Shown: positions 10,108-20,786, numbered from the stretch's first letter. The stretch is 64,000 nucleotides of DNA from Macrotis lagotis (GCF_037893015.1 NC_133658.1:60927636-60991635), one strand, 5' to 3'. Program-made: numbers and translations. The notes: a model not told the origin generated them from the sequence alone.

Positions 10108-10520
10108 ATAGAAGAAAAAGGAAGAAAGGAGAAAGGAAGGAAGGGGGGAGGGAGGGAGAGAAGGAGGGAAGTAGAGAGGAAATGAGGAATAAAGGGAGAA
10201 AAGAGGAAGAAAGGAAGGAAGGAAGGAAGGGAAGGAGGGAGGGAGGGAGGGAGAGAGGAAATGAGGAAGAGAGGAAAAAAGAAGGGAGGAAAGAAGGAAG
10301 GAGAAAGAAGGAAAAAGGAAAGAAGGGAAGAAGAAAAGAAGGAGGGAAGTGAGAGAGGAAGAGAAAAAAGGGAGGAAGAAAGAAAGGGAGGAAAGAAGGA
10401 AGAGAGGAAAGAAGAGAGGAAAGAAGGAAGGAAAGAGGGAAGGAAGGAAGGAAGGAAGGAAGGAAGGAAGGAAGGAAGGAAGGAAGGAAGGAAGGAAGGA
10501 AGGAAGGAAGGAAGGAAAAG
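10108..10520 (+). repeat. Polypurine tract with (GGAA)n
   Basis: About 410 bases of nearly unbroken A/G on the plus strand. Positions 10440-10516 are a clean GGAA run of about 19 units. It follows a SINE poly-purine end directly and may have grown from it. Confidence 0.97.
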
Positions 10521-10534
10521 ATTTAATTCAATTC

Positions 10535-10760
10535 AATAATTATGTATTGGGGAGCAGACCTGAGTTTCAGAATGATGTGGGTTCATACTTCATCTTTGAT
10601 ATAGTCTGGGTATATGGCTACAGACAAATAACTCAACCTTTCAGTGCCCTCGGGTCTTTCTCTAAGACTGCTAATTTCTGAATAATTGCAGATCTACATT
10701 GGTAGAAGGAGTTTCCTCTCTAGCAGTTCCTACACAGAGAAAACTCTGGGTCTAGATAGA
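10535..10760 (+). mobile_element. Type iv CORE-SINE
   Basis: Head and CORE are decayed (TGGGTTCATACTTCATC, GGGTCTTTCTCTAAGACTG). The tail is distinctive: GCAGATCTACATTGGTAGAAGG, then AGTTTCCTCTCTAGCAGTTCC. The same tail recurs near 27946-28185 and 63470-63645. Confidence 0.65.
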
Positions 10761-10770
10761 CAACTCATAC

Positions 10771-10793
10771 CACCCCCCCACACACACACACAC
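10771..10793 (+). repeat. (CA)n
   Basis: C-run followed by about nine CA units. Confidence 0.9.
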
Positions 10794-10874
10794 AATGAGC
10801 AAGGGAATACAAAATTAATAATAATGACCCCTTCTCTCAAAAATCTTACATTTTTCAGAGGGAAGACAACATTC

Positions 10875-11035
10875 TAGATAATGATATGAGTCCTGGCTTT
10901 GGAGTCAGAGGATAAAGGTTCAAATTCAATCTCTGCAGTCCTTTCATCTTGGCTAGCCTTGGTTTTCTCATCTCCAAAAATGAAAAAAACTCAATGACTT
11001 CTGAGTCCTTTCCCAGTCTTAGATATATAACCTTA
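10875..11035 (+). mobile_element. Type v CORE-SINE
   Basis: CCTGGCTTTGGAGTCAGAGG, GGTTCAAATTCAATC (B box), GGTTTTCTCATCTCC, and tail GACTTCTGAGTCCTTTCCCAGTC. Confidence 0.7.
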
Positions 11036-11198
11036 AATACACAAATAAACACTGTACTGGAGAAACTGGAGGATGACATTACTGACTGCTGGCAATTGGG
11101 AAAAGGTTTAAAGAAGTGGAACCTTAAGGGAAAATCATGGTACTAAAGGGGCAACTGAGAAGAGAAGTGAGTGTCTTCCAAGGGCAGAAAATAGCTGG

Positions 11199-11201
<3 letters not shown>

Positions 11202-11254
<53 letters not shown>

Positions 11255-11260
11255 CAGAGA

Positions 11261-11292
<32 letters not shown>

Positions 11293-11351
11293 CAGAGAGA
11301 GAGAGACAGAGAGAGAGACAGAGAGAGAGACAGAGAGAGAGACAGAGAGAC

Positions 11352-11382
<31 letters not shown>

Positions 11383-11690
11383 GACAGAGACAGAGACAGA
11401 GACAGAGAGGGACAAAGACAGAGACAGAGCTAGAGAGACAGAGAGAGACAGAGAGACAGAGAGAGACAAAGACAGAGAAAGATACAGAGACAGAAAAAAG
11501 ACAGAGCGACAGAGACAGAGAGACAGAGAGACAGAGAGACAGAGAGAGACAGAGATAGAGAAAGAGACACAGAGAAAAAAGACAGAGAGAGAGAGAGAGA
11601 GAGAGACACAGATAGAGACAGAGACAGAGACAGAGACAGAGACAGTGACAGAGACAGAGAGACACAGAGACAGAGAGGCAGAGAGAGATG
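11202..11690 (+). repeat. (GA)n / (GACAGA)n satellite block
   Basis: About 490 bases of GA dinucleotides grading into GACAGA and GAGACA hexamers. Interruptions increase to the right, as in an array that mutates away from one end. Open frames across it (Leu/Ser or Arg/Glu/Asp) are artefacts. Confidence 0.98.
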
Positions 11691-11950
11691 ATTTATAGAA
11701 GATCAATAGATGACAGATGAATAAACAGATAGATAATAGATAGACATACACATACATACATATATATATGTATATATATATATATATATAATGAATAGAG
11801 AGGGGGTAGAGATAGACACATTCATATATGATGAATGGCTACATAAATTGCCATGTATCTGAACAGTTAGAAATAGATGAATAGATTACTAGATAGGTAG
11901 AGGTAGGTGGATGAAGATATAGGTATATATGCACACACACACACATTTAT
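11691..11950 (+). repeat. GATA, CATA, TA and CA microsatellites
   Basis: GATAGATAATAGATAGACATACA, then an alternating TA/GT stretch (about 11758-11790), GATGGAT-like words, and (AC)n at 11933-11946. Directly continues the GACAGA block. Confidence 0.9.
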
Positions 11951-11969
11951 AGGATGGAGTATTGCAAGA

Positions 11970-12515
11970 GAACTAGCACTTCTGGGAGGGCTTGCTTATT
12001 CACTTTTAGTGTCTACTTAACATTCGACTCTCATTTGTGACTCTAAGAAACTGAAGTATGTGCAGCAGCTACATTCCAGTAAAGCCATATCTGCAGATAG
12101 ACTAAACCAGATTGAGGGTAACCAATAGACCTCAAACCTATCAGTGAGTTAGGGGGATGTCTTCTCCAAGTATGTAAAGACTTCCTCTGGCAGATAGAGT
12201 ATTTGAGAACAAATTGTTCCAGTGGATATGAAGGCCATGAAGCAGGTGATTGGAAGTATTTAGAGTTTAATCAGACGTTGAAGAAGCCAAGGCCATCTAC
12301 TGCATCCTGGACCATCACTAATTGTCTTAACTTTTGACCTTCCACTGGACTTCAATGACTCTGGAAGAGAGAATGAAGCTGATGTCTTTGTACAACTCTG
12401 CCTCACTTAAATTCAATTCACAAGCAAGTCAACACTTCATTTGTGATCCTCTATTTTTACTCCAACATCAAGATGTCAATGATCTTCCTTGAAAATGAGT
12501 ATGAATAACAGTGTG
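11970..12515 (+). mobile_element. RTE-related repeat with the shared RTE-type tail
   Basis: I recall this as a dispersed marsupial repeat (TAGTGTCTACTTAACATTCG; GATTGAGGGTAACCAATAGACC; GCCATCTACTGCATCCTGG). Its right third, CTGGAAGAGAGAATGAAGC to AATTCAATTCACAAGCAAG, is the same text as the middle of the RTE-tailed SINE. It ends in a decayed TGTCAATGATCTTCC..TGAGTATGAATAACA. Probably a 3' part or a non-autonomous derivative of an RTE LINE. Confidence 0.6.
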
Positions 12516-12529
12516 TTTGTGTGTATGTA

Positions 12530-12620
12530 GTTGCATATAAGACATACATACACATGCATACATATGCATATTTATTTTGTTTTTTTATTATATATATATG
12601 TATTTATACTTTTTGATTTA
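12530..12620 (+). repeat. TA/CA/T-rich low complexity
   Basis: GTGTGTTTGTGTGTATG, CATACATACACATGCATACA and a TTATATATATATG run close the preceding repeat. Confidence 0.7.
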
Positions 12621-13057
12621 AATCACTGGTCCCTGTATTATATAACAAGTTCCTTAAGGACAGGAGTTTTATCAAGTAAAAGGTAAAATTAATATTATTT
12701 GTAAAATTTTTTCCTTGAAAACTTTATGAGCATCTTGTGAATATCAATGAGATGCTAATGTATGTTAATTATTTAAAGGATGGAGTTGGTTACAACACAA
12801 AGACATCTTAGTCTTCCTGATGGAGTAGATTGCTCATTAGGGAGGGAGGTGTGATATTTATGAAGCTTGTGTGTCAACAGCCCTGGAGTTCCTTTATCTT
12901 TGATTGCTACACTCCAAGTATTACTCACCTCCATGATACATTTATGGCAGAAGTCAAAGTCTTGGGGTTCATCAATGCTGAGGAGAAGAAATGAATTTTA
13001 TAAACAGGCTTAGAGCAGAAGTTCAATGATATTGAAGTTCTTCTGATGAGTGGTTGT
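12621..13057. other. Unassigned sequence
   Basis: Nothing recognised except a possible L2 end near 12645-12675 (AACAAGTTCCTTAAGGACAGG). Confidence 0.4.
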
Positions 13058-13442
13058 TCTTCCTAGAATCACCTAACCCTAGAGCTGAAAGGACATGGAA
13101 GGTGTCACCTCATCCCTTCATCATTGGAGGAGGTGTTCTTATCTTAGAAGATGACTGAAGTAGAAAAGGTCCAGACAGAGTTTACACAGGAGGAAGCTGT
13201 TGTCTTTTTTTTTCTGAAGTGCCTGAGAAAATCGGAGGTATCTCTTAAAATTACCATTAAGCATTATTATCCTAGTCAGATCCACATGAAGCCCAAAGAG
13301 AAGGAAAACATGAGCAAGTCTTTGCTGTGAGAAAAAAGAAAGGGGATGATCAACCAAAGTACCACATGCTCGATTTTCCTGAATGATTTCTGCAAGTCTA
13401 GTACTAGGAGATATTGAGGAAATTCAAAAGAAATAGAAAAAT
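13058..13442 (-). mobile_element. CR1/L3 terminus at 13058-13115, rest unassigned
   Basis: TCCTAGAATCACCTAACCCTAGAGCTG..AAGGACATGG is the antisense 3' end of CR1/L3. From 13116 to 13442 I see no family. Confidence 0.45.
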
Positions 13443-13622
13443 ATTTCAAAGAATTCAGATCTGGAAGGGATCTGAGAGGAGATCATTTTACAAAGAAGAA
13501 AACCAGAGAACGTACAATGACTTGCCCAAGGTCTCACATATAGTAACTATGTGAGTCAAGATTCAAATCCAGATCATCTGACCTAAATCTAAAGCACTTT
13601 TCACTAGACTAAATTCCCTGTC
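13443..13622 (-). mobile_element. CR1/L3-MIR mosaic, antisense
   Basis: CTGGAAGGGATCTGAGAGG (CR1 terminus), then AATGACTTGCCCAAGGTC and a SINE-like B-box antisense AGATTCAAATCCAGATC. Two old elements or one composite. Confidence 0.6.
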
Positions 13623-13737
13623 ATTGAGGGGTTCTCTGTGTATTTGGAGAAACAAAACTAACACAGGAAACCAACAGGACTAATGCAAAATAGAATAAAG
13701 CTGAAAGTTGAATTGCACAGCATGCACATGGAGTGAG

Positions 13738-13815
13738 CTGGCTAGCATTTATATAACTCTTTTAAGGTTTACAAAGAGTTTTAAATATATTCTTTCATTT
13801 GATCCTAACTTTGAT
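13738..13815 (-). mobile_element. MIR/THER SINE fragment, antisense
   Basis: CTAGCATTTATATAACTC, TTTAAGGTTTACAAAGAG and CTTTCATTTGATCCTAAC. Only the MIR tail is left. Confidence 0.75.
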
Positions 13816-13899
13816 CACTGTTTTGAAAAGACAACATCAATGAGGGTTGGAGGAGTTACCAGGGAAGGCTTCAGGGTGTTTATGGAGTTGAAAGGATGG

Positions 13900-14112
13900 G
13901 GAAGCAAGATGATACAGTAAAATGAATAGTGGATTTATGATCCATGAACCCGAATTTAAATTCCTGCCACTTAGTATCTTTGTAATCTTGAGTAAATCAT
14001 GTCACCATTCTAGATCTCAGTCTCCTTGTTGATAAGAATGAAAGGGTTGGACTAGATGGTCCTATTCTACCAAGGCAATCCATTTTATTTCTTTCCAGCT
14101 CTAAATGTATGA
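13900..14112 (+). mobile_element. Type v CORE-SINE
   Basis: CCCGAATTTAAATTCCTGCC (B-box area), TAATCTTGAGTAAATCATGTCACC (CORE), GGGTTGGACTAGATGGTCC and TTTCCAGCTCTAAATGTATGATG (tail). A clear example of this tail. Confidence 0.8.
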
Positions 14113-14219
14113 TGCCATGATTTGGAAAAGCTGAGAAAAGGGGTGTGATTATAGTAGAGCTGATGGTGGAAGAACAATTAGATATTTTAAAGGGTAGAAT
14201 AAAAGACTGAAAGAAAATA

Positions 14220-15740
14220 ACAGAATATAAAATTTCATTTAAAATAACTGCAGACAACATAAAGTACTAGGGCATCTACCTGACAAGACAAAACTAGGAA
14301 CTATATGAACACAATTACAAAACACTTTTCATACAAATAAAGTTAAATCTAAACAACTTGTTCATGGATAGGCTGAGCCACAATATAAGAAAAATGGCAA
14401 TTCTACCTAAATTAATTTTATTCTTTCAGTGCCATTACAAATCAAATTATCAAAAATTGCTTTATAGAGCTAGGAAAAATAATTGCAAAACTCATCTAGA
14501 AGAACAAAAGGACAAGAAAATTATTTTTTTTAAATGTGAAGGAAGATGGCTTAGTAATACCACATCTCAAACTGTATTACAAAGTGCTAATTATCAAAAC
14601 AATCTGATACTGATTAAAAATAGAGGTGGATCAGTGGAATGGATTAAGTTCATAATATGTAGTAGTAAATGTCCACAGTAATCTAATGTTTGAGCTAAGA
14701 TTTTAGTACCAAAAAGAACAGTTGGACAAAAATTGCTGGGAATACTAGTAAATAGTTTGGCAGAAACTAGATATAGAATATTTCATATCACATACCAAGA
14801 GAGCTTAAAAATGGATACATGATTTAGACAAAAAAGATGATACAAAAAAATTACAGGAGCGTGGAATTTATTACTAAATAAGAGAAAGAGCATTATAAGA
14901 TATAAAATGAGTAATTTAATTACATTAAAATTAAAAGGTTTTTGCACAAACAAAACCAAAGCAGCCAAGATTAGAAGAGAAGCAGAAAGCTAGGAAACAA
15001 TTTTTACAGTCAATGTTTCTGATAAAGGCCTCATTTCTAAAATTTATAGAGAACTGTGTCAAATTTATAAGAATATGAATCATTCCCCAATCAATAAATG
15101 GTCAGAGGATATGAATAGGCAATTTTCAGAAGAAGGAATCTTATGAAGTCATATGAAAAAAATTTTGAAATCACTATTGATAAAGAAAATGAAAATTAAA
15201 CTGAGGTAGTGCTTCCATACCTTTCAGATTGGATAACATGATAGAAAAGGAAAATGCTAGCTGTTGGAGGGGATGTAAAAAAAAAAATTAGAACACTAAT
15301 GAAATGTTAGTGGAATTGTGATCTGGTTCAACCATTCTGTAGAGGAATTTGAAACTGTGACCAAAGGGCTAAAACTGTGCATACTCTTTGACTAGCATTA
15401 CCGCTATAGATTTTTACCCCCAAAGAGTTCCAAGAATAAGGAAAAGGACTTCAATGTACAAAAATACTTATAGCAGCATTTTTTAGTGTGAAAGAATTGG
15501 AAATTGAAGGGATTTCTATCAACTGAGGGACAATAGAACAAGTTGTGATATATGATTGTATCAAAATACTACTGTGCTATGGGAAATGCTTTCAGAAAAA
15601 TCTAGCAAGACTTACTCAAACTGAAGCAATGTGAAATGATCAAGACCAAGAGATCATGCTACTTATTAATAGCAATATTGTATTAAAATAAACAATTCCA
15701 AAGGACTTATGAAGAAAAATGCTATCCCCCTCCAGAGAAA
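14220..15740 (+). mobile_element. L1 LINE: end of ORF2 plus 3' UTR, decayed
   Basis: Order follows mammalian L1: TTGTTCATGGATAGGCTGAGC then AAAATGGCAATTCTACC (ORF2 downstream of the RT), GGCTTAGTAATACCACATC and CTGTATTACAAAGTGC (the 'GGLxLPDFKLYYKA' region), TTAAAAGGTTTTTGCACAAAC, then CCAATCAATAAATGGTCAGAGG and GGCAATTTTCAGAAGAAG. The 3' UTR has AACCATTCTGTAGAGGAATTTG and a marsupial-style AAAAATGCTATCCCCCTCC end. No continuous coding frame remains. The 5' part is absent, as is usual for LINEs. Confidence 0.85.
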
Positions 15741-15825
15741 TCAAATCCAATTCATATACTTCTCATGCCATCACCTCCCTGATGTCATGCTCTTCTTCAT
15801 GAATAAAAGACAAACATCACTCATG
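15741..15825 (+). mobile_element. RTE-type tail fragment
   Basis: AAATCCAATTCATATACTTC, CATCACCTCCCTGATGTCATG and GAATAAAAGACAAACATCAC. The last 85 bases of an RTE-tailed SINE, abutting the L1 end. Confidence 0.85.
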
Positions 15826-16139
15826 CAGTATATATTTTACTGTTTAATAACATAAATCAACAGCTACACAATTTTTTTCTTAAAATTAATTTGTAGCAAA
15901 GAACTGTGGTTCTACATAATGGTTTGGGGATGCCAACCATGTGTTATGGCAATCTCTCAGACATCTTGCTAGATTTTCCAGCAGACTTTGCTTCTTGAGT
16001 TTCATCTTGTATCATTTAAATTGTAAAGAAAGGGGCAAAAAAATTTTCTGTGCATTTTCCATATCATTAAGACATTCACCTCTCCGTTGTGAAAGGGATA
16101 GCTGTTTTTTATATTTTAGAACTTATCAGTGGTACAAAT
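15826..16139. other. Unassigned sequence
   Basis: No repeat family or convincing exon seen. Confidence 0.4.
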
Positions 16140-16575
16140 ACAAAAGTGTGAGTACTGAATTCAGATCTAATTTTGAATCCTGCCTCAGAAGCTATGTGAC
16201 TAGTGGCAAGTTGCTTAACTAGATTCAGTTTCCTCATCTATAAAATTGGAAGAAAACCAACAAAAATATCTGCAATGGGCCAAAAGCTTCACAAAAATTG
16301 TCTCACTTTATCTTCACAAAAACCAAGGAGATAGGTGATGATATTATTCCCATTTTATAGATGAGGAAAATGAGGCACCCAAAGTTAATAGACTTATCCA
16401 AGGTCACACAGTTAGTGCGCATCTAAGATCAAATTTGAACTTAAGTCTTCCAGATTAGAGGACCAGTGTTTCACCAAAGGAATAAACAGCAGCATCTCCC
16501 TCCCAGGGTTCTTGTAAGGATCAAACCAACTAAGAGGCAAAGTGCTTTGTAAATAATGCCTGTTAAGTTGTCACC
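16140..16575 (+). mobile_element. MIR/THER SINE, sense, split by an antisense MIR
   Basis: Left piece 16140-16248: TTTTGAATCCTGCCTCAG, AGCTATGTGACTAGTGGC, CAGTTTCCTCATCTATAAAATTGG. Right piece 16482-16575: GCATCTCCCTCCCAGGGTTC, AGTGCTTTGTAAATAATGCC. The two join correctly once the antisense copy at 16255-16480 is removed. Confidence 0.75.
16255..16480 (-). mobile_element. MIR/THER SINE, antisense, nested in a sense MIR
   Basis: CCCATTTTATAGATGAGG, CCAAGGTCACACAGTTAG and AACTTAAGTCTTCCAGATTAG. Confidence 0.8.
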
Positions 16576-16604
16576 ACTAAATAAATGCTTTTAAAAATTC
16601 ATTC

Positions 16605-16745
16605 ATCTAAGCCAATACCTTCTTAGAGTTGAGTAAATGACTTGACTCAGATCACAAGGCTATACAGATAACAAAGCCAGTAATTCAAACCCATTTCTTC
16701 AGGCTCCTAGTTCAATGTCCTTCCCACTGTCTCATATAGCCACCT
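16605..16745 (-). mobile_element. Old CORE-SINE or CR1-linked fragment, antisense
   Basis: TTGAGTAAATGACTTGACTCAGATCACA, then AATTCAAACCCATTTCTTC and a CCTTCCCACTGTCTCATAT remnant of the tRNA-like head. Confidence 0.55.
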
Positions 16746-17081
16746 TCCCAGTTCTCTTTCACTATGTGAGTTGAGCTAACCTGCCCCACAAAACAATTTA
16801 TTTTTTTCTATGCCCTCCTTTTCAAACCACACCTCCAATGCCAGTGCATGCTCAGGTCCCAACTCATCCACATTCTTTCTTCTTTGCCTTTAAGGAATGA
16901 ATGGTTGGCAAGCTATCATGCAGTAGAGATTCAAATCTTATGTGAATGAACTTGGCAGGAAACAAATGTAAAATAAAAACAAGTAATTGGCCTGAGGTCT
17001 TAAGAGTTAATCAGCTCTCATATGCACAGAATCCCTAAGTTGCTGGAAACCTGATGTTACTTAGTACAAATTATACTTATA
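16746..17081. other. Unassigned sequence
   Basis: Nothing recognised. Confidence 0.4.
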
Positions 17082-17315
17082 GAATAGCTAGGTGGTACAG
17101 TAGACCGAGGACTGGAATTGGAGTCAAGAAGACTTACCTTCGTGAAGTCAAATCTAGCCTCACACTAACTGTGTGACCCTGGGCAAGTCATTTAACTCTG
17201 TTTGACTCAGTTTCTTCATTTGTAAAATGAACTGGAAAAGGAAATGGCAAACTGTTATAGTATCATTGCCAAGAAAATCCCAAATGGGATCATGAACAGT
17301 CAAACATGATAACAA
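17082..17315 (+). mobile_element. MAR1-type SINE, full length
   Basis: AATAGCTAGGTGGTACAG, GGAGTCAAGAAGACTTACC, AACTGTGTGACCCTGGGC, GAAATGGCAAACTG, CAAATGGGATCATGAACAGTC and AAACATGATAAC. Confidence 0.85.
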
Positions 17316-17324
17316 TCTTCCCTC

Positions 17325-17525
17325 TCTTTTCCCAAACCTTCTTTTCTTCAGGCAAAACATCCCTGTTCCTTCTTCATATTGCATGATTCCATACCGGTGA
17401 CAGTCTTCTGGAGGTGCTAAGGTTTGTCAGCATCTTTCATGACATGTGGTCACCTGAACTGAACCCAACATTAAGGGTGTGATCTGAGGACAGAGAAAAA
17501 GAGGATGACATCCCATTCATTACAA
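17325..17525 (-). mobile_element. CR1/L3 LINE 3' UTR, antisense
   Basis: CTTCTTTTCTTCAGGCAAAACATCCC, GCATGATTCCATACC and GTCACCTGAACTGAACCC..GTGATCTGAGG follow the antisense L3 order (TCTTCCAGGCTAAACATCCCCAG..ACTGAACACAATAC..GGTCTGACC). Confidence 0.7.
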
Positions 17526-17985
17526 AATCTATGTCTTTAAATGATCCTTGGAGTCATCTGTGATTCAAATCTATCTAGGTCCTTCTTTCTCCTCTCAAAA
17601 CCATCACCCTACAACAGGACCCTCATTAATACTTTCTGAGGTATAACAAAACTTCCTAATTGGCCTTCTCACTTCCAACCCCTCTCCCTTCCAATCCATT
17701 CTCCTACTGAAAAACTAATTATTATTCCCACACCTAATCTCATTACTTTTCATGCTCAAAAATTTTCATTGGCTCTTTATTGTTTACTAAGTAAATTTCA
17801 GAGTTCTTGGCATAGTACTCAAAATTTTCAAAAATCTGAAACCTATTTACCATGCCACTCTGGCCTTATGACTCTACTCCACATGCTGTAAATTCCAAAT
17901 AAATAGGGTTGTTTCCATGTCTGTTATTATGTCCCCTATACCTAGGACCTCACCTATTTCTTCACCCCCTGAATTCTTATCCATC

Positions 17986-18165
17986 TTGGGTTGTTCTTTG
18001 TTCACTATTCTCAAAGAGAACTATGACATGAGAGAAGTAATTCCATGACAAGCAAGTGAATTGGATTTGAGTGAGGGAGAAAACCATCTTTTTCTTTTGG
18101 AGTCATATGGGTCCAGCAGCCAGAAAGGAATTAGGATGCCTAGAGATAGCCTTAGATGCTGTGGG
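17986..18165 (-). mobile_element. RTE-tailed SINE, 3' part, antisense
   Basis: TTGTTCACTATTCTCAAAGAGAAC, ATGACATGAGAGAAGTAATTCC, CAAGTGAATTGGATTTGAGTGAGG and GAGTCATATGGGTCCAGCAGCC. The tRNA-like head is missing. 18166-18257, to its right, is unassigned. Confidence 0.8.
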
Positions 18166-18545
18166 AACGCATGGCTTTATTAAGTTATGGGTCTTTAACA
18201 GGTCTGAGTTTAACTGAATCAACTTCCATTCAGTTATTCAAGCTAGGTAAGAGAGAAATGAAGTGGCAAATACACCTTTTGAAGCTCAATATAAATGGCT
18301 TCTCCTATGTGAAGCCTTTCCTTATCCCTTATATTGATAGTAATCTCCCACTCGGGACTACATTTGGAAGGCTAGGTTTGCATACCTCTAATGTATTTAT
18401 TTAAATCATGTGTTATAGTTTCCTGTGTTTTTATCCTATCCTCTATTAGATTCTAATCTCTTTGAGGGCAGGGAACACGGCTTACCTACACTTTGCTCAA
18501 CACCTAGCATCTAACATCATAGACTGCAAACAGTGTCGAACAGAT

Positions 18546-18785
18546 ATTGTTGTTGCGTTGTTTCAATCGTGTCTGACTCTTATGACCCCATCTGGGGTTT
18601 TCTTGACAAAGATACTAGAGTGGTTTGCCATTTTTCTTCTCCAGCTCATTTGACAGATGAGGCAATGGAGGCAAACAAGGTAAAGTGATTTGTCCACAGT
18701 CATACAGCCAATAAGGCTAAATTTGAACTCAGGAAGATGAGTCTTCCTGAATCCAGACCCAGCACTCCTAACTATCTAAATGTCA
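18546..18785 (-). mobile_element. MAR1-type SINE, antisense
   Basis: TTGTTTCAATCGTGTCTGACTC, ACCCCATCTGGGGTTTTC, GTGGTTTGCCATTTTTC, ACAGATGAGGCAATGGAGGC and GAACTCAGGAAGATGAGTC. Full length apart from a worn head. Confidence 0.88.
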
Positions 18786-18810
18786 CTTATTAAATATTTA
18801 CTAAATAGAT

Positions 18811-19504
18811 GAAGATAGCCTACAATCACAGTGGCTTTGGGTTTGAATCGTTGATTCAAATTGAGCATACGAACCACTAAAATTCTGTTTTTCACATAAA
18901 CTTATAGATTATATGACATTATTTTAGTATTCTTCGATAACAGCCAAAATCAGCCAACAAATCTCCTATTAATAGAGCTGACTTTTCAAATCCAACAGTA
19001 AGTCTTTACATTTATCCCTACTAAATTTCAACCCCTTTCCAATATATATTTTTGAGATATCCCATGATGCATACCTACTTTATAGGTTATTGGCTTTAAT
19101 AATAATTTCAATTCTTTGGAGACTATAATAATTCATTCTATGACTCAGCCATATAGAACCAGAAGAAAACTAGTATTGAAAACATGGGTCTTTTGATTCC
19201 AGGAAAAGCTTATGGTTATGAAAAGAACTTTTTGTAATTTCCCAGAGGCATCCAGGCATGTTCCTCTTGTTCAGTCCTGGACCTGGCTCATTGTTCATTT
19301 GTTGTCCTAATCCAAGACAAATACTCTGATGGACAAACTCTCCCAAAGGGCACTGGAGAATTGCATGGTGGGCACGAATGGGCTACATTGTGATGCCTCA
19401 CAAACGAGAATTACAAAGGAAGAGATATAAAAAGTGTTATCTGAGAAAATGAATAAGCAAAAATAATAATGGCTATTTTAATAGAAAATATTAAACATCA
19501 AATT
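18811..19504. other. Unassigned; possible CR1/L3 at 18985-19065
   Basis: CTTTACATTTATCCCTACTAAATTTC near 18993-19018 matches a CR1/L3 antisense block. The rest is unrecognised and contains no credible exon. Confidence 0.4.
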
Positions 19505-19740
19505 TTCTTTTAATAGTACTTTAAGGTTTATAAAAGACATTTCAAGTGTTATCTTATTTACTTTGATTTTTTCATTGTAGCCTAGGAGGTGGGGGTGGAG
19601 AAAGGAGAAGAGAATCAACATTTATTTAGTATCTACTATGTTCAAGGACCCGGGCTAGGTACTTAACAAATATTATTTTATTTGATCTTAAAACAATCCT
19701 ATAAAGGGAAGTGCTATTCTTAACCTCATTTTTTCAGAAT
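19505..19740 (-). mobile_element. Two antisense MIR/L2-end fragments
   Basis: 19505-19590: AGTACTTTAAGGTTTATAAAAG (MIR). 19611-19740: CAACATTTATTTAGTATCTACTATG and TAAAACAATCCTATAAAGG, a MIR3/L2-like antisense end. Confidence 0.65.
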
Positions 19741-19945
19741 TGAGTTAGATGGTACAGCGGAGAGGGCACTGGGTCCTGAGTAAGGAAAATCTGAGTACAA
19801 ATCCCACTTCAGAAATGTAGTGGCTGTATGACCTTGAGAAAGTCACTTAGCCTCTGTTTGCCTCATTTTCCTCAAGTAGGAATAATAATAGCACTTTCCT
19901 TCCAGGGTTGTGATGAGATACTATTACAAAATACTTTGCACAATG

Positions 19946-19987
<42 letters not shown>

Positions 19988-19998
19988 GATAGTATTAT
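19741..19998 (+). mobile_element. MIR/THER SINE with internal (CA)n
   Basis: TTAGATGGTACAGCGGAGAGG (A box), GAGTACAAATCCCAC (B box), GTATGACCTTGAGAAAGTCAC, TTCCAGGGTTGTGATGAG. At 19948-19984 the tail has expanded to (CA)n before ending in ATAGTATTATTATTAGG. Confidence 0.85.
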
Positions 19999-20254
19999 TA
20001 TTAGGAAACAAAAATTGAGCTAAAGTTGTGTCTTGTTCAGTTAGCAAGTATCTGAAGAAGCATCTGAATGTGGTTATCCTAACTTTAATTAGCATTCTCT
20101 CTGCTGCACTGCCTTGTTGATGGACAGTCCACTGGTTATGTTCACAATGTCAAAAAAAATTGAGAAAGGTCCCCAGCATATTTAGGTTGACTCCTCAAGG
20201 GTGAAATTATAGTAAAAAGAGACAAGAGTAGCATAGGATGGGATCACATGGATT
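19999..20254. other. Unassigned sequence
   Basis: Nothing recognised. Confidence 0.4.
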
Positions 20255-20370
20255 AGGAAGATCATTCCCCTTCTTTGAACCTTTGTTTCTTCATTTATCG
20301 AATAAAGGGAGAGGGAGAGTTTCAAATAGATGGAACTCCCAGTTCTTGGACCTACATATCCTATCATGGC
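20255..20370 (+). mobile_element. Type v CORE-SINE, 3' half
   Basis: CTTTGAACCTTTGTTTCTTCATTTATCG, then GATGGAACTCCCAGTTCTTGG. The head is absent. Confidence 0.5.
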
Positions 20371-20786
20371 TGGGTTATGACTATAGTAGGAAGCCAAGGA
20401 ACTCCCTGTAATGGATCCCATTCGAGATATAGGGTGAAAGAATAGAATGGCCAACTGTCCAATTAAATGAGTAGTCAGGCCAGGGAGAAAGGCTTCTTGA
20501 TCTCAATCAGCATAAAAGATTACTGAGGTCCAACAAGCAGAATGATCTGCCACTTTTACCTTAGTCATTAAGGGAGAGTGATTCATCTGTGAGTCAGGAA
20601 CACAGTCCCATGGGGGCACCAGTTTTTCCTCCCTTCTGAAGCTGTTGTTTTGCTATTTCCCAAAGCAGAGGTGGTTCAGGCATCTGGACCAGTGCTTCCA
20701 CCATGGCCCTTCCATGTCTTATTGAACAGTCAGCAACAAGGTCCTATTGAACAGTGAATGGAAGAAAGAGAAGAGTCATGTGAGAT
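20371..20786. other. Unassigned sequence
   Basis: No family or exon recognised; moderately GC-richer than its surroundings around 20590-20720. Confidence 0.4.

Larger units (their letters stand above)
17526..18810 (+). mobile_element. L2 LINE 3' part, sense, twice interrupted
   Basis: 17526-17985 is L2 C-terminal coding and UTR (CTTGGAGTCATCTGTG; TTCATTGGCTCTTTATTG; ATTTACCATGCCACTCTGG). 18258-18545 holds the UTR end (TATGTGAAGCCTTTCC; TAATCTCTTTGAGGGCAGGG). 18786-18810 is the terminal TTATTAAATATTTACTAAATAG. The interruptions are an RTE-tailed SINE fragment and a MAR1-type SINE. Confidence 0.75.

Noticed and set aside
11135-11757. 176-204 codon frames of Leu/Ser/Cys/Val
   Set aside because: They are products of the GA/GACAGA satellite read on the minus strand.
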